NCBI RefSeq assembly: GCF_014489635.1
Contig: NZ_CP060828.1
Location: 3,448,001-3,512,000 of the forward strand
Length of the DNA: 64,000 nucleotides
Source of the DNA: Streptomyces roseirectus
Lineage (GTDB): Bacteria > Actinomycetota > Actinomycetes > Streptomycetales > Streptomycetaceae
Direction of reading: 5' to 3'
Of this stretch, positions 25,025 through 32,745 are shown one piece after another (positions within the stretch are counted from its first letter, which is position 1; every line of letters starts with the position of its first letter). A program made the position numbers and the translations under genes. The notes below the pieces were generated by a model. The model searched no databases. It worked only from the letters and a program-made list of their open reading frames with translations, and had not been told where the DNA came from.

Positions 25025-25077
25025 CCCCGTACGACTTCGCCGTCCGTTCATCCGCGAAGTCGTACGGGGCGTTTCTT
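25025..25077 (+). terminator. Strong hairpin terminator between the XRE gene and the RiPP genes
   Basis: CCCCGTACGACTTCGC (25025-25040) pairs perfectly with its complement at 25054-25069, a 16-bp stem with a 13-nt loop, followed by CGTTTCTTC. It reads as an intrinsic terminator for the XRE transcript. Because its arms contain operator-like decamers it could also be a regulated attenuator. Confidence 0.75.
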
Positions 25078-25110
25078 CATAACTGCGGGCAGTAGCGAGA
25101 CCGTTACCTC

Positions 25111-25479
25111 ATGCAGAGGACGTGTACGGACTTCAGTCGCCGCAGGGATCTCGCGGACGCCGCGAGCGGCCGTGTCGAGCGAGTCCGAGTCGTGCTGTAC
25201 GCCTGCCGTCCCGACGGCGAGGCAGGTGTGCTCACCGAGTTGCGGGTCTACGCGACTGCTCGGGACTGGGTCGTCGTGGGCGAGCTGATCGACCGAACGC
25301 ACCCGGACAGCGCTCTCGACGAGCGCCCGCGGTGGACGCGGCTCAAGGAACTCGTCGAGTCCGGGCAGGCTCAGGGCATCGTCACCCCGATGCGTCGCCT
25401 GTGCGGGAAGTGCGAGTCCGAGCGGTCCCTCCTCGACACGTGGCTCGCCGCACACCGGGCCTTCGTGGTCACCGCCTGA
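25111..25479 (+). CDS. Serine-recombinase-like N-terminal-domain protein lacking the catalytic serine
   Basis: The protein has 122 residues. VRVVLYACRPDGEAGVLTEL, then LRVYATARDWVVVGELIDR, ERPRWTRLKELVESGQAQG-IVTP and MRRLCG follow the order of the resolvase catalytic domain (A.YAR.S....L..Q...L..YA...G......Y.D, RP.....L..V..G..D.V.....RL.R). The segment that would hold the nucleophilic Ser reads ACRPDG, and there is no DNA-binding C-terminus. It is therefore unlikely to recombine DNA and may be a repurposed regulatory or binding domain. No ribosome site is seen before the ATG; an internal GTG (codon 28) is possible. Confidence 0.55.
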   Translation: MQRTCTDFSRRRDLADAASGRVERVRVVLYACRPDGEAGVLTELRVYATARDWVVVGELIDRTHPDSALDERPRWTRLKELVESGQAQGIVTPMRRLCGKCESERSLLDTWLAAHRAFVVTA

Positions 25480-25566
25480 TTCCCCACCCACCAGGCCGCG
25501 CGACAAACCCCGGCAACCGTTCGCGGCGGCCCCGGGGCGCGGCCGACGCTTTGAAGGAGCGCCGAC

Positions 25567-26061
25567 ATGACGGACGGTACCGCCCCGTCCGAAGAACTCC
25601 CACGAGGCTCCGGAATGACGATCCAGGTCTACACCGTGAACCGCCACGGCACGGTCACCAGTGACCGGGGCACCACCTTCGTACCAGCCAGGGCGCCGGA
25701 GGCGACGCCCGTCGAGGAGGAGGCCGTCACGGGTGTCGTGACGGTGTGTGCCGAGGCCCAATGGTTCCTCGCGCAGGAGACGCTGCCTCGCCACCAGACG
25801 GTGCAGGGCCTCGCGCGCGAGTTCAGCGCCTGTCTGTCCCGGCAGATCCCGTGCGTGGAGAAGCTGGCCGGTGAGCGTGGCCTTGACGACCCGCAGGCGA
25901 TGACCGCGCTCGCGGGGGTCGCCACGGCACGGCGGCGCATGAATGTCCCCGTCCAACGCGGTCTGGTCGCCGAGGTGGAGCGGGTCGGTCAGCTGGCGCG
26001 TTCGGTGCTGGCGCTGCACACCCACGTCGGCACGCTCACGGACGCGCGGACGGGACGGTGA
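25567..26061 (+). CDS. Conserved helical protein of a RiPP/natural-product locus (unknown function)
   Basis: The protein has 164 residues. GAAGGAG 7 nt before the ATG gives a firm start. The first ~50 residues look flexible (MTDGTAPSEELPRGSG), the rest helical (VTVCAEAQWFLAQETLPRHQ, AREFSACLSRQIPCVEKLAG, VERVGQLARSVLALHTHVG). It resembles small proteins seen near XRE regulators in Streptomyces natural-product clusters (possibly DUF6415), but I am not sure of the family. Its stop overlaps the next start (GTGA), so it heads the coupled five-gene operon. Confidence 0.65.
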   Translation: MTDGTAPSEELPRGSGMTIQVYTVNRHGTVTSDRGTTFVPARAPEATPVEEEAVTGVVTVCAEAQWFLAQETLPRHQTVQGLAREFSACLSRQIPCVEKLAGERGLDDPQAMTALAGVATARRRMNVPVQRGLVAEVERVGQLARSVLALHTHVGTLTDARTGR

Positions 26062-26735
26062 ACGGCGGGGGCATGCGGGCGCGGCTCTGGAACGCCCTGC
26101 CTGTCCCGTGGATCGCACCTTGGAGTGGGGAACGGGGCCGTTCGGCCCACGTCACCAGGCAGAGCGACGAGCGTGGACGGGAACGGCTCGGCTTCACCGA
26201 CGAGGAGCACTCCGACCGGCGGGACGGCATGCTGTGGGTGCGCATGGCGGCCACACCGGGGCGCGGGCGGCCGGACTTCGCGGGGCTGCATCCGTTGCGT
26301 CAGCGGCAGGCGATGACGCACCTGCTGTGCCAGGTGTGCGGCGGCCCGACTGTCGGCAGTCGCGAGGACGAACGCCATCTGTTCCTCGCCAGGAGCACCG
26401 GGACCCGGCTCTTCTCGGAGGGTGAGACGACCGCCGTACCGCCCGTACACGAGTCCTGCGCGCTCCAGTCCCTCCGGCACTGCCCTCACCTGCGCAAGGG
26501 ATGGACGGCCGCGCTCGTGGGATGGGCCCCGGCCTGGGGTGCGGCCGGCACCTTGTATCACCCCGACAGCCTTGAGCCGGTGAGTCGCGATCTGTGCCAG
26601 GTCCCGTACGACAAGGACAGGCTCCTTCGCTGGCTCGTCGCGGCGCGGGAGGTCGTCTCGTTGCACGAGATCGAGCGGATCGACCTCGCCCGGCTGGAGG
26701 GCGAACAGAACCCGACGAGAGAAAGGAACAGCTGA
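26058..26735 (+). CDS. Putative zinc-finger protein upstream of the graspetide precursor (unknown function)
   Basis: The protein has 225 residues and starts with GTG overlapping the previous stop. LLCQVCGGPT is a CxxC knuckle; further on HESCALQSLRHCPHL offers two Cys and two His that could complete a zinc site. The C-terminal ~40 residues are helical and charged. I do not recognise the family. Its stop TGA overlaps the precursor ATG (TGATG), which ties its expression to the peptide and suggests a role in regulation, immunity or processing. Confidence 0.65.
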   Translation: MNGGGMRARLWNALPVPWIAPWSGERGRSAHVTRQSDERGRERLGFTDEEHSDRRDGMLWVRMAATPGRGRPDFAGLHPLRQRQAMTHLLCQVCGGPTVGSREDERHLFLARSTGTRLFSEGETTAVPPVHESCALQSLRHCPHLRKGWTAALVGWAPAWGAAGTLYHPDSLEPVSRDLCQVPYDKDRLLRWLVAAREVVSLHEIERIDLARLEGEQNPTRERNS

Positions 26736-27046
26736 TGTTCGTCCACTCCGACCGGCTCCCGACCGGGACGCCGCTGCCGTCCGGAGCGTTCACTCCCGTT
26801 CCCTGGGGTGTCCGGCGCATGACTCCCTATCCCGCGTCCGCACCGGGGTACACGTACGCCGAGCTCGATCACGAGACGCAGACCGTCCGCTACTCGGACG
26901 CCGAAGGACGTGTCCTGGACATGGGAAAGCACGGCACCAGTTCCGGCACGAACCCGGCCACCAACACCGGAAACCCCTCCGACGGCGCCGGACCCGGTGG
27001 CAGTGGCGGGGGCGACCAGGACACCGGGAACGACACCGACCAGTGA
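26735..27046 (+). CDS. tgmA: Graspetide precursor peptide (ATP-grasp-modified RiPP)
   Basis: The precursor has 103 residues. The leader has the conserved motif TPVPWGVRRMTPYP (residues 20-33), followed by YAELDHETQTVRYSDAEGR, which matches the putative ATP-grasp-modified RiPP family (TIGR04186 type). The C-terminal core (from about residue 64) is low-complexity: TSSGTNPATNTG supplies Thr/Ser nucleophiles (68-78), a Gly-rich stretch forms a possible loop, and DQDTGNDTD supplies acidic acceptors (Asp94, 96, 100, 102). There is no Lys after residue 65, so ester rather than amide links are expected. Asp83-Gly84 is the only Asp-Gly pair in the core. The precursor overlaps genes on both sides. Confidence 0.85.
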   Translation: MFVHSDRLPTGTPLPSGAFTPVPWGVRRMTPYPASAPGYTYAELDHETQTVRYSDAEGRVLDMGKHGTSSGTNPATNTGNPSDGAGPGGSGGGDQDTGNDTDQ

Positions 27047-27996
27047 GCGACCTCGGCCCGGTGCTGGTCGTCACCAACCTGGACGACCCCACGGCCGACG
27101 TAGTGATCGGCGAGCTGCACGGCCGGGGCGTCCCGGTCGTGCGGTTCGACTCGGGAGACTTCCCGCACGCCCTGTCGCTCGCGGCCACCATCACGCCGTA
27201 CGGCGTGGAAGGCACGCTGTCCACACCGTCACGGGTCGCAGACCTGTCCCAGGTCCGGTCCCTGTACTACCGCAGGCCCTCCGGCTTCGTCTTCCCTCAC
27301 CTGGACGAACAGAACGCCCGGTTCGCCGTCACCCAGGCTCGTTACGGGCTCGGTGGCGTGCTCGCCTCGTTGCCCGGTTGTCTGTACGTCAACCACCCGC
27401 ACCGCATCGGGGACGCGGAGTTCAAACCGGCGGGCCTGGCAGCCGCGGTCGAGGCAGGCTTCCGTCTGCCTCCCACTCTGATCACCTCCGACCCGAAAGC
27501 CGCGAGGTCCTTCGTCGAGCGATACGCCCCCGCGATCTACAAGCCGCTGTCCACTCCGCTGTATCGCATCGACGGTGTCTCGTGCACCGTCGAGGTCGCC
27601 GAGGTGGCCTCCGACGACATCGACGAGGCGGTGTCCGGCACCGCTCACCTGTTCCAGCAACGGATCGAGAAGATCGCGGACGTGCGGGTCACCGTCATCG
27701 GGGACCATGTGTTCGCCGTACGGATCGATTCCGGCCTGCTCGACTGGCGGACCGACTACAGCCGCCTGCGCTACTCCGCCGTCCCGGCCCCGCCAGGCAT
27801 CAGTGAGGCCCTGTACGCCTACCTGTCCCGTTTCGGGCTGGTCTTCGGCGCATTCGACTTCGCCGTCGACCGGCAGGGGCAATGGTGGTTCCTGGAGTGC
27901 AACCCCTCGGGCCAGTGGTACTGGCTGGAGCCGGAGACCGGTCTGCCGATGCTGTCGGCCATGGCGGATCTGCTGGAAAGGAAGGCCCGTTCATGA
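27043..27996 (+). CDS. tgmB: ATP-grasp graspetide maturase (omega-ester ligase)
   Basis: The enzyme has 317 residues. The N-terminal domain (VLVVTNLDDPTADVVIGEL, VPVVRFDSGDFP) and the ATP-grasp C-terminus (GAFDFAVDRQGQWWFLECNP, with Asp/Glu/Asn metal ligands, then SGQWYWLEPETG) match the SAV_5884-type maturases of the MvdD/MvdC superfamily. It should use ATP to activate core Asp/Glu side chains and form macrocyclic esters with Thr/Ser of TgmA. The GTG start overlaps tgmA (GTGA) and the stop overlaps tgmC (ATGA). Confidence 0.9.
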   Translation: MSDLGPVLVVTNLDDPTADVVIGELHGRGVPVVRFDSGDFPHALSLAATITPYGVEGTLSTPSRVADLSQVRSLYYRRPSGFVFPHLDEQNARFAVTQARYGLGGVLASLPGCLYVNHPHRIGDAEFKPAGLAAAVEAGFRLPPTLITSDPKAARSFVERYAPAIYKPLSTPLYRIDGVSCTVEVAEVASDDIDEAVSGTAHLFQQRIEKIADVRVTVIGDHVFAVRIDSGLLDWRTDYSRLRYSAVPAPPGISEALYAYLSRFGLVFGAFDFAVDRQGQWWFLECNPSGQWYWLEPETGLPMLSAMADLLERKARS

Positions 27997-29147
27997 CTCT
28001 CCTCGATCCGCCGCCTGAGACGACCGCCGCCGCCCTGCGCGGACAGTTGGTCCGCCACCTCACCGAAAGCGGCTCCCTGCGCACCGAGCCATGGCGTGCG
28101 GCCGTAGAGGCGGTCCCCCGGCACGAGTTCCTGCGCGAAGGTTTCTTCGAGCCCGTGCCGGGCTCCGCTCCGACCGCCTGGCGGCCGGTGTCCGCCGACG
28201 CGGACGGCTGGCTCGGGCGGTGTTACACGGATGAATCGCTGGTCACCCAGATCGCGGGCACGATCGTCCCCGGTGACATCCGGGGCGAGATTCTGCGGGC
28301 CCCCACCTCGTCGAGCACCATGCCGAGTCTCGTGGTGCGGATGCTGGAGGAACTGGAGGTCGAGGACGGTGACCAGGTGCTGGAGATCGGTACCGGCACC
28401 GGCTGGTCCACGGGTCTTCTCTGCCACCGACTGGGCGACGAACGCGTGACCTCGGTGGAGGTCGACCCGGACGTCTCCCGCCGGGCCGCGGCCGCGCTGG
28501 GGACCTGCGGCCGCTTTCCCGAACTGGTCGTGGGTGACGGCCTGGCGGGACACGAGGACGGTGCCCCGTACGACCGGCTGATCGCCACCTGCGGTGTGCT
28601 CGAACTGCCGCGGGCCTGGATCGGGCAGACGAGGCCGGGCGGAACCGTCCTGGCCACCCTGTGCGGCTGGCTGTACTCCTCCGAGCTGGCCCGGCTCACC
28701 GTCGAGGGCGACGGAGTGGCCCGGGGTCGTTTCCTGGGCGGCCGGATCAGCTTCATGCTCGCCCGCCCCCAACTGCCGCCACCACTCGGCATGTTGCCCG
28801 ACATGGACACGGGGGACGAACGCGTGGCCCGGCTCGGGCCGGACGTCCTGGACGACTGGGACGCCAGGTTCGTCGCCCAGCTCGCGGCCCCGCGCGCCCA
28901 GCACGTCCGCCTCACCCGCGACGGTCGGACCGAACACGTCGTTCTCGACGTGGCGGCGGGCGACTGGGCCGCCCTCACCCAGGACGGCCCACACTGGACG
29001 GTCCGCCAGGGCGGGGCCAACCGGCTGTGGGACGCCGTCGAGGACCACGTTCTCCGCTGGCGCGCGGACGACGCTCCCACTGTGGAACACTTCGCGATCG
29101 CCGTCACGCCGGATGCGCAGACCATCACCTGGCCGACCGGCCGATAG
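27993..29147 (+). CDS. tgmC: Protein-L-isoaspartate O-methyltransferase homologue of the graspetide locus
   Basis: The enzyme has 384 residues. The catalytic pocket motif TSSSTMPS (105-112) replaces the ISAPHMHA of housekeeping PIMT, and QVLEIGTGTGWSTGLLC (128-144) is SAM motif I. A C-terminal extension of ~190 residues is specific to the ATP-grasp-associated group (TIGR04188 type). In the fuscimiditide pathway a related enzyme methylates an Asp in the ester-stapled peptide and the methyl ester collapses to a stable aspartimide. A similar step is likely here. ATG overlaps the tgmB stop. Confidence 0.88.
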   Translation: MTLLDPPPETTAAALRGQLVRHLTESGSLRTEPWRAAVEAVPRHEFLREGFFEPVPGSAPTAWRPVSADADGWLGRCYTDESLVTQIAGTIVPGDIRGEILRAPTSSSTMPSLVVRMLEELEVEDGDQVLEIGTGTGWSTGLLCHRLGDERVTSVEVDPDVSRRAAAALGTCGRFPELVVGDGLAGHEDGAPYDRLIATCGVLELPRAWIGQTRPGGTVLATLCGWLYSSELARLTVEGDGVARGRFLGGRISFMLARPQLPPPLGMLPDMDTGDERVARLGPDVLDDWDARFVAQLAAPRAQHVRLTRDGRTEHVVLDVAAGDWAALTQDGPHWTVRQGGANRLWDAVEDHVLRWRADDAPTVEHFAIAVTPDAQTITWPTGR

Positions 29148-29221
29148 AAGGCCGAGTTCCGCAAGCACCTCTCCTGGGCCGGCGTCCGGGCGGGGTGCGG
29201 TGGAGGAGATCGCCGCGCCGC

Positions 29222-30418
29222 TCAACTCCCGGACGCCTGAAGCCACTTCGGGCTGAGGGCGATCGCCCGCAGGTCCTTCATGCCGAGCGCCGGGGCGGTG
29301 CGCGTGGCCGGGGTCTGCTGGCTTGCCGCGTTGAAGGCGCTGACGACGACACGGAAGCCGTCCGTGCGCATCGTGTCGACCGTCCACATCACGACGCCCG
29401 AACCGCCCTTCTCGCCGGGGCCCTTGCGCAGGGCGACGAGTGTTCCGTCGGGCAGGGTCTCGGACTTGGCGTCGAAGAGGTCGCCCTTCACGTCGCTCAT
29501 GTCCGGCTGGACGTTGATCTGGACGTAGCTCTCGCCCTTGCCGTCGTCGACGACGACATACGCGAACTCGCCATCGTCGGCAGGGCCCTTGGAGACGACC
29601 TTGAGGTGCTTGGGGAGGAGGCTCGTGAGGGTCCTGCCGACGTTGACGGTGCTCGCGGGCGGCGCGGCGTGGGACATCGTGGGGACCGGGACGGCGTCGA
29701 CCATCTCCCGCAGCTCGGGCGCCGTCACCAGCTTCGTCAGCTGGTCGGCGGAGAGCGGGGGGGTGGGGCGGGTGGTCTTCTCGCCCTTCTCGGCCGGCGC
29801 GTTCCACTCCATCACGCTCACGGAGCCGCCGGCCGGGGTGGTCAGGTCGGCGTACCAGAGCTTGGTCTGCTCGCGGCGGTCCGGGTACTCGTGGCCCTGG
29901 AAGACGGTGACCTTGGAACCGTCGGGGAGGGTTTCCGTGGAGCAGTGGTCGTAGGGGTTCAGGGCCCGGTCCGGGCAGCCGCCGCCGCGCGTGGTGGTGC
30001 GGCCCAGGGAGACGCTGATCGCGGCCCTGCCCCTGCCGTCGTCGAAGACGCCGGTCACGTTCATGTCGCTGCCCTGGCTCGTCGTCGGGGTGAACTTCCC
30101 TTTCGGGAGCAGCTTGTTCAGGACGCTGGTGAGGTCCTGCCGTTCGACGGCGGACGGTGACGGCGGCGCGGTCGTCGACGTCGTCCCGGTGCCGACGTCG
30201 CGGGCCGGTTCGCCGGCGTGCAGCAGCGTCCCGCCGACGCCGATCACCGCGACGCCGGCCACGCCGCCGCCGATCACCGCGAGCCGTCGCCTCAGCCGCC
30301 GGGCCCGGCCGCGCCGTGCGCCGCCCTCGACGAGTTCCGTGCGGGCGGCGGGGAAGGAGTCGCCGGTGCGGTGGAGGGCCGCGGTGAGGTCCTGCTCGAA
30401 GGGGGTGTGCTCGGGCAT
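29222..30418 (-). CDS. Membrane-anchored partner of the ECF sigma factor (putative anti-sigma or regulatory protein)
   Basis: The protein has 398 residues. A short cytosolic N-terminus (MPEHTPFEQDLTAALHRTGD, basic RRGRARRLRRR) is followed by one membrane helix (LAVIGGGVAGVAVIGVGGTLL, about 47-67) and a ~330-residue exposed domain with no family that I recognise. The gene lies 55 bp downstream of a SigE-family sigma factor on the same strand, the usual place for an anti-sigma partner, although the zinc-binding HxxxCxxC motif of ZAS factors is absent. Confidence 0.7.
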   Translation of the reverse strand: MPEHTPFEQDLTAALHRTGDSFPAARTELVEGGARRGRARRLRRRLAVIGGGVAGVAVIGVGGTLLHAGEPARDVGTGTTSTTAPPSPSAVERQDLTSVLNKLLPKGKFTPTTSQGSDMNVTGVFDDGRGRAAISVSLGRTTTRGGGCPDRALNPYDHCSTETLPDGSKVTVFQGHEYPDRREQTKLWYADLTTPAGGSVSVMEWNAPAEKGEKTTRPTPPLSADQLTKLVTAPELREMVDAVPVPTMSHAAPPASTVNVGRTLTSLLPKHLKVVSKGPADDGEFAYVVVDDGKGESYVQINVQPDMSDVKGDLFDAKSETLPDGTLVALRKGPGEKGGSGVVMWTVDTMRTDGFRVVVSAFNAASQQTPATRTAPALGMKDLRAIALSPKWLQASGS

Positions 30419-30473
30419 GGTGAACCACCGTTTCTGGTCGGGAGGGGCGGAGGGGGGCGGCCTAGGGGTGTCG

Positions 30474-30983
30474 TCAGGGGCGGGCGTACTCGCCGATGCC
30501 CTCGCCGAGGAGTTCCCGGAGCTGGCGTAGCGCTCGGGTACTACGGGTACGGACCGCGGCGGACGTCGTCTGCATCGTCTGCGCGGTCTCCTCGACGGAC
30601 CGGTCCTCCCAGTACCTGAGGACTACGACGGCCCGGTCCGTCGGGGAGAGCCGGGCGAGCGCCTGGAGCAGCGTCAGCCGCAGCGGGGCGTCCGCCTCCT
30701 CGACGGCCGGCAGGTCGGGGAACGCGTCGGTGGCCCGCTCACGGCTGCTGCGGCGGCGCCGATGCGCGAGGAACACCCGGGTGAGCACGGTCTGCGCGTA
30801 CGCGGCGGGGTTGTCGGCCCGGGAGACCCGCCCCCACCGCACGTAGATCCGCCCCAGCGCCTCCTGCACCAGGTCCTCCGCGAGGTGCGTGTCCCCCGCC
30901 GTCATCAGACACGCCGACCGGTACAGCTGCCCGGCCCGCACCGCGGCGAACTCCGCGTACCCGTCCGCCCGCGTCTGCCTCAT
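30474..30983 (-). CDS. ECF RNA polymerase sigma factor, SigE-like family
   Basis: The protein has 169 residues. The sigma-2 region is YRSACLMTAGDTHLAEDLVQEALGRIYVRW (one contiguous region near residues 21-50). The sigma-4 region contains LARLSPTDRAVVVLRYWED and SVEETAQTMQTTSAAVRTRS. This is the SigE70/SigE-family form common in actinobacteria, which controls a small regulon. The ATG at 30983 is well placed. The downstream membrane protein probably holds it in check. Confidence 0.9.
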   Translation of the reverse strand: MRQTRADGYAEFAAVRAGQLYRSACLMTAGDTHLAEDLVQEALGRIYVRWGRVSRADNPAAYAQTVLTRVFLAHRRRRSSRERATDAFPDLPAVEEADAPLRLTLLQALARLSPTDRAVVVLRYWEDRSVEETAQTMQTTSAAVRTRSTRALRQLRELLGEGIGEYARP

Positions 30984-31054
30984 GCACTCCCCCTGCCGCG
31001 AAACCGCCTTCTGTGGATGTCGATGCGGTGGCCCGGGGAAAATGTTTCAGGGAA

Positions 31055-32398
31055 TCAGAAGAAATCCGACCACGGCTGGTCCCACACCTGCTTCGCGCAC
31101 AGCACCACGAACAGCACTCCCGCCACTCCCAGCATGCCGTTGCTGAGCCATCCGTTGCGCCAAGGGGCCGGGATGCGGGGGGAGTTGAGGAGCCAGATCA
31201 GGGTCATGGCGAGGAAGGGGAGGAAGGCGGCGCCCAGGACTCCGTAGAGGATGATCAGGCGGAAGGGCTGGCCCTGGAAGAGGAGGACGATCGGGGGGAA
31301 CGTCAGCCAGAGGAGGTAGGCGCGGAAGGGCCAGGAGCGTTCGCGGACGCCGGAGGCGATGGCCTCGCCACCGCTCGCGCCGACCCCGCCCGCGCCGACC
31401 CCGCCTGCGCCGCCGTCCGCTCTCAGCCGGGTCACGAAGTCCGCGAACATGAGGCTGACGCCGTGCCAGACGCCGATCAGGGAGGTGTAGGAGGTCGCGA
31501 AGAAGCCGATGAGGAAGAACTTGGCGGTGGCGGTGCCGTACTCGGCTTCGAGGATGTCCCCGAGCTGGATGAGCCCCTTGTCGCCGCTCGCGATGGCGAC
31601 GTTCGCGGAGTGCAGGAGTTCGGCGCCGACGAAGAGCATCGCGACGACGAAGACGCCGGTGGTGGCGTAGGCGACGCGGTTGTCGAGGCGCATGACCTTC
31701 ATCCAGCCGGTGTCGGTCCAGCCCTTCGCGTTGACCCAGTACCCGTAGGCCGCGAGGGTGATGGTGCCCCCTACCCCGCCGATCAGCCCGAGGGTGTTGA
31801 GGACGGAGTCCTTCTCGTCGGGGAGGACGGGGAGGAGCCCGGCGAGGGCGTCGGGGAGGTTGGGGGTGACCCGGATCGCCAGGTAGACGGTGACGACGAA
31901 CATCACGCCGACCAGCAGCGTCATGACCTTCTCGAAAACGGCGTACTTGTTGAACCAGACGAAGACGAGTCCGGCGAGCCCGCAGGCGACGGCCCACCAC
32001 TTGAGGTCCATGACGTCCGGGAACAGCGCCTGCAACGGCAGCGCGCTGGACGACATGGCGGCGGCCCCGTAGACGAACCCCCAGATCACGGCGTACACGC
32101 CGAAGAACCAGAGGGTCCAGCGCCCGAGGCTCGCCCAGCCGTCGAAGAGGGTGCGCCCGGTGGCGAGGTGCCAGCGTCCGGCGGCCTCGGCGAGGGAGAT
32201 CTTGACGAGGCAGCCGACGACGGCCGCCCAGAGCAGGGTGTAGCCGAAGTTGCTGCCCGCGATCAGCGTGGCGACCAGGTCACCGGCGCCGACACCGGTC
32301 GCGGCGACGACGACGCCGGGTCCGATGTGGCGCCAACTCGCCTTGCGGGGCGGGGGGTCGGTGGCCTCGGTCGTGGGGTGGTCCGTGATGTCCGCCAT
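31055..32398 (-). CDS. Nramp-family-like divalent metal transporter with altered metal motif
   Basis: The protein has 447 residues and about 11 membrane helices. The first helix reads GPGVVVAATGVGAGDLVATLIAG, in the position where canonical Nramp has the metal-binding DPGN; here only GAGD remains. The helix-6 region (GLIGGVGGTITLAAYGYWVNAKGW) lacks the canonical MPH. It belongs to the family by overall pattern, but the substrate may be a different ion. A Gly-rich loop (GGAGGVGAGGVGASGGE) is inserted between late helices. The ATG at 32398 agrees with the family N-terminus. Confidence 0.8.
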   Translation of the reverse strand: MADITDHPTTEATDPPPRKASWRHIGPGVVVAATGVGAGDLVATLIAGSNFGYTLLWAAVVGCLVKISLAEAAGRWHLATGRTLFDGWASLGRWTLWFFGVYAVIWGFVYGAAAMSSSALPLQALFPDVMDLKWWAVACGLAGLVFVWFNKYAVFEKVMTLLVGVMFVVTVYLAIRVTPNLPDALAGLLPVLPDEKDSVLNTLGLIGGVGGTITLAAYGYWVNAKGWTDTGWMKVMRLDNRVAYATTGVFVVAMLFVGAELLHSANVAIASGDKGLIQLGDILEAEYGTATAKFFLIGFFATSYTSLIGVWHGVSLMFADFVTRLRADGGAGGVGAGGVGASGGEAIASGVRERSWPFRAYLLWLTFPPIVLLFQGQPFRLIILYGVLGAAFLPFLAMTLIWLLNSPRIPAPWRNGWLSNGMLGVAGVLFVVLCAKQVWDQPWSDFF

Positions 32399-32745
32399 AG
32401 AGGTCAAGGATGCGCAAAGTTGCGGGTGTGACAAGAGGGCGTACGCCGACCGGCCGCTCACGCCCCCACGCCGCCCCGCACTCCACGCCCCGCGCCCCCT
32501 GAACGCCGCCCGCCCTGAACGCCGTCCCACTGAGCACCGCCCCCGACCGCCGCCCCCACCAAGCGCCGCCCACCGAGCACCGCCGCCCCCCTGACCCCCG
32601 TCCACCCCCATGCGCTATTGACCTGCACATGCCACACCCCCGACCATGAGCGACACGCCGCACAGCCCGTACACAGCAAAGCTCCCCCGCTCCACCCCCA
32701 CCCCTCCGGACAATCCGGACGGACCTGGAGACTCAAGGAGACCTC
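32399..32745. other. C-rich divergent intergenic region
   Basis: Between about 32460 and 32620 the plus strand is strongly C-rich with short recurring units (GAACGCCG, GAGCACCGCC). The other strand is G-rich with runs of 4-6 G. No gene is supported. The carboxypeptidase start follows an AAGGAG ribosome site at its 3' end. Confidence 0.6.

Noticed and set aside
25025..25069. Hairpin as an integrase attachment site
   Set aside because: Perfect stem plus T-rich tail fits a terminator; no integrase, tRNA end or flanking duplication is seen.
25111..25479. Mobile element carrying a serine recombinase
   Set aside because: Only a fragmentary fold, no catalytic serine, no DNA-binding domain and no flanking repeats.
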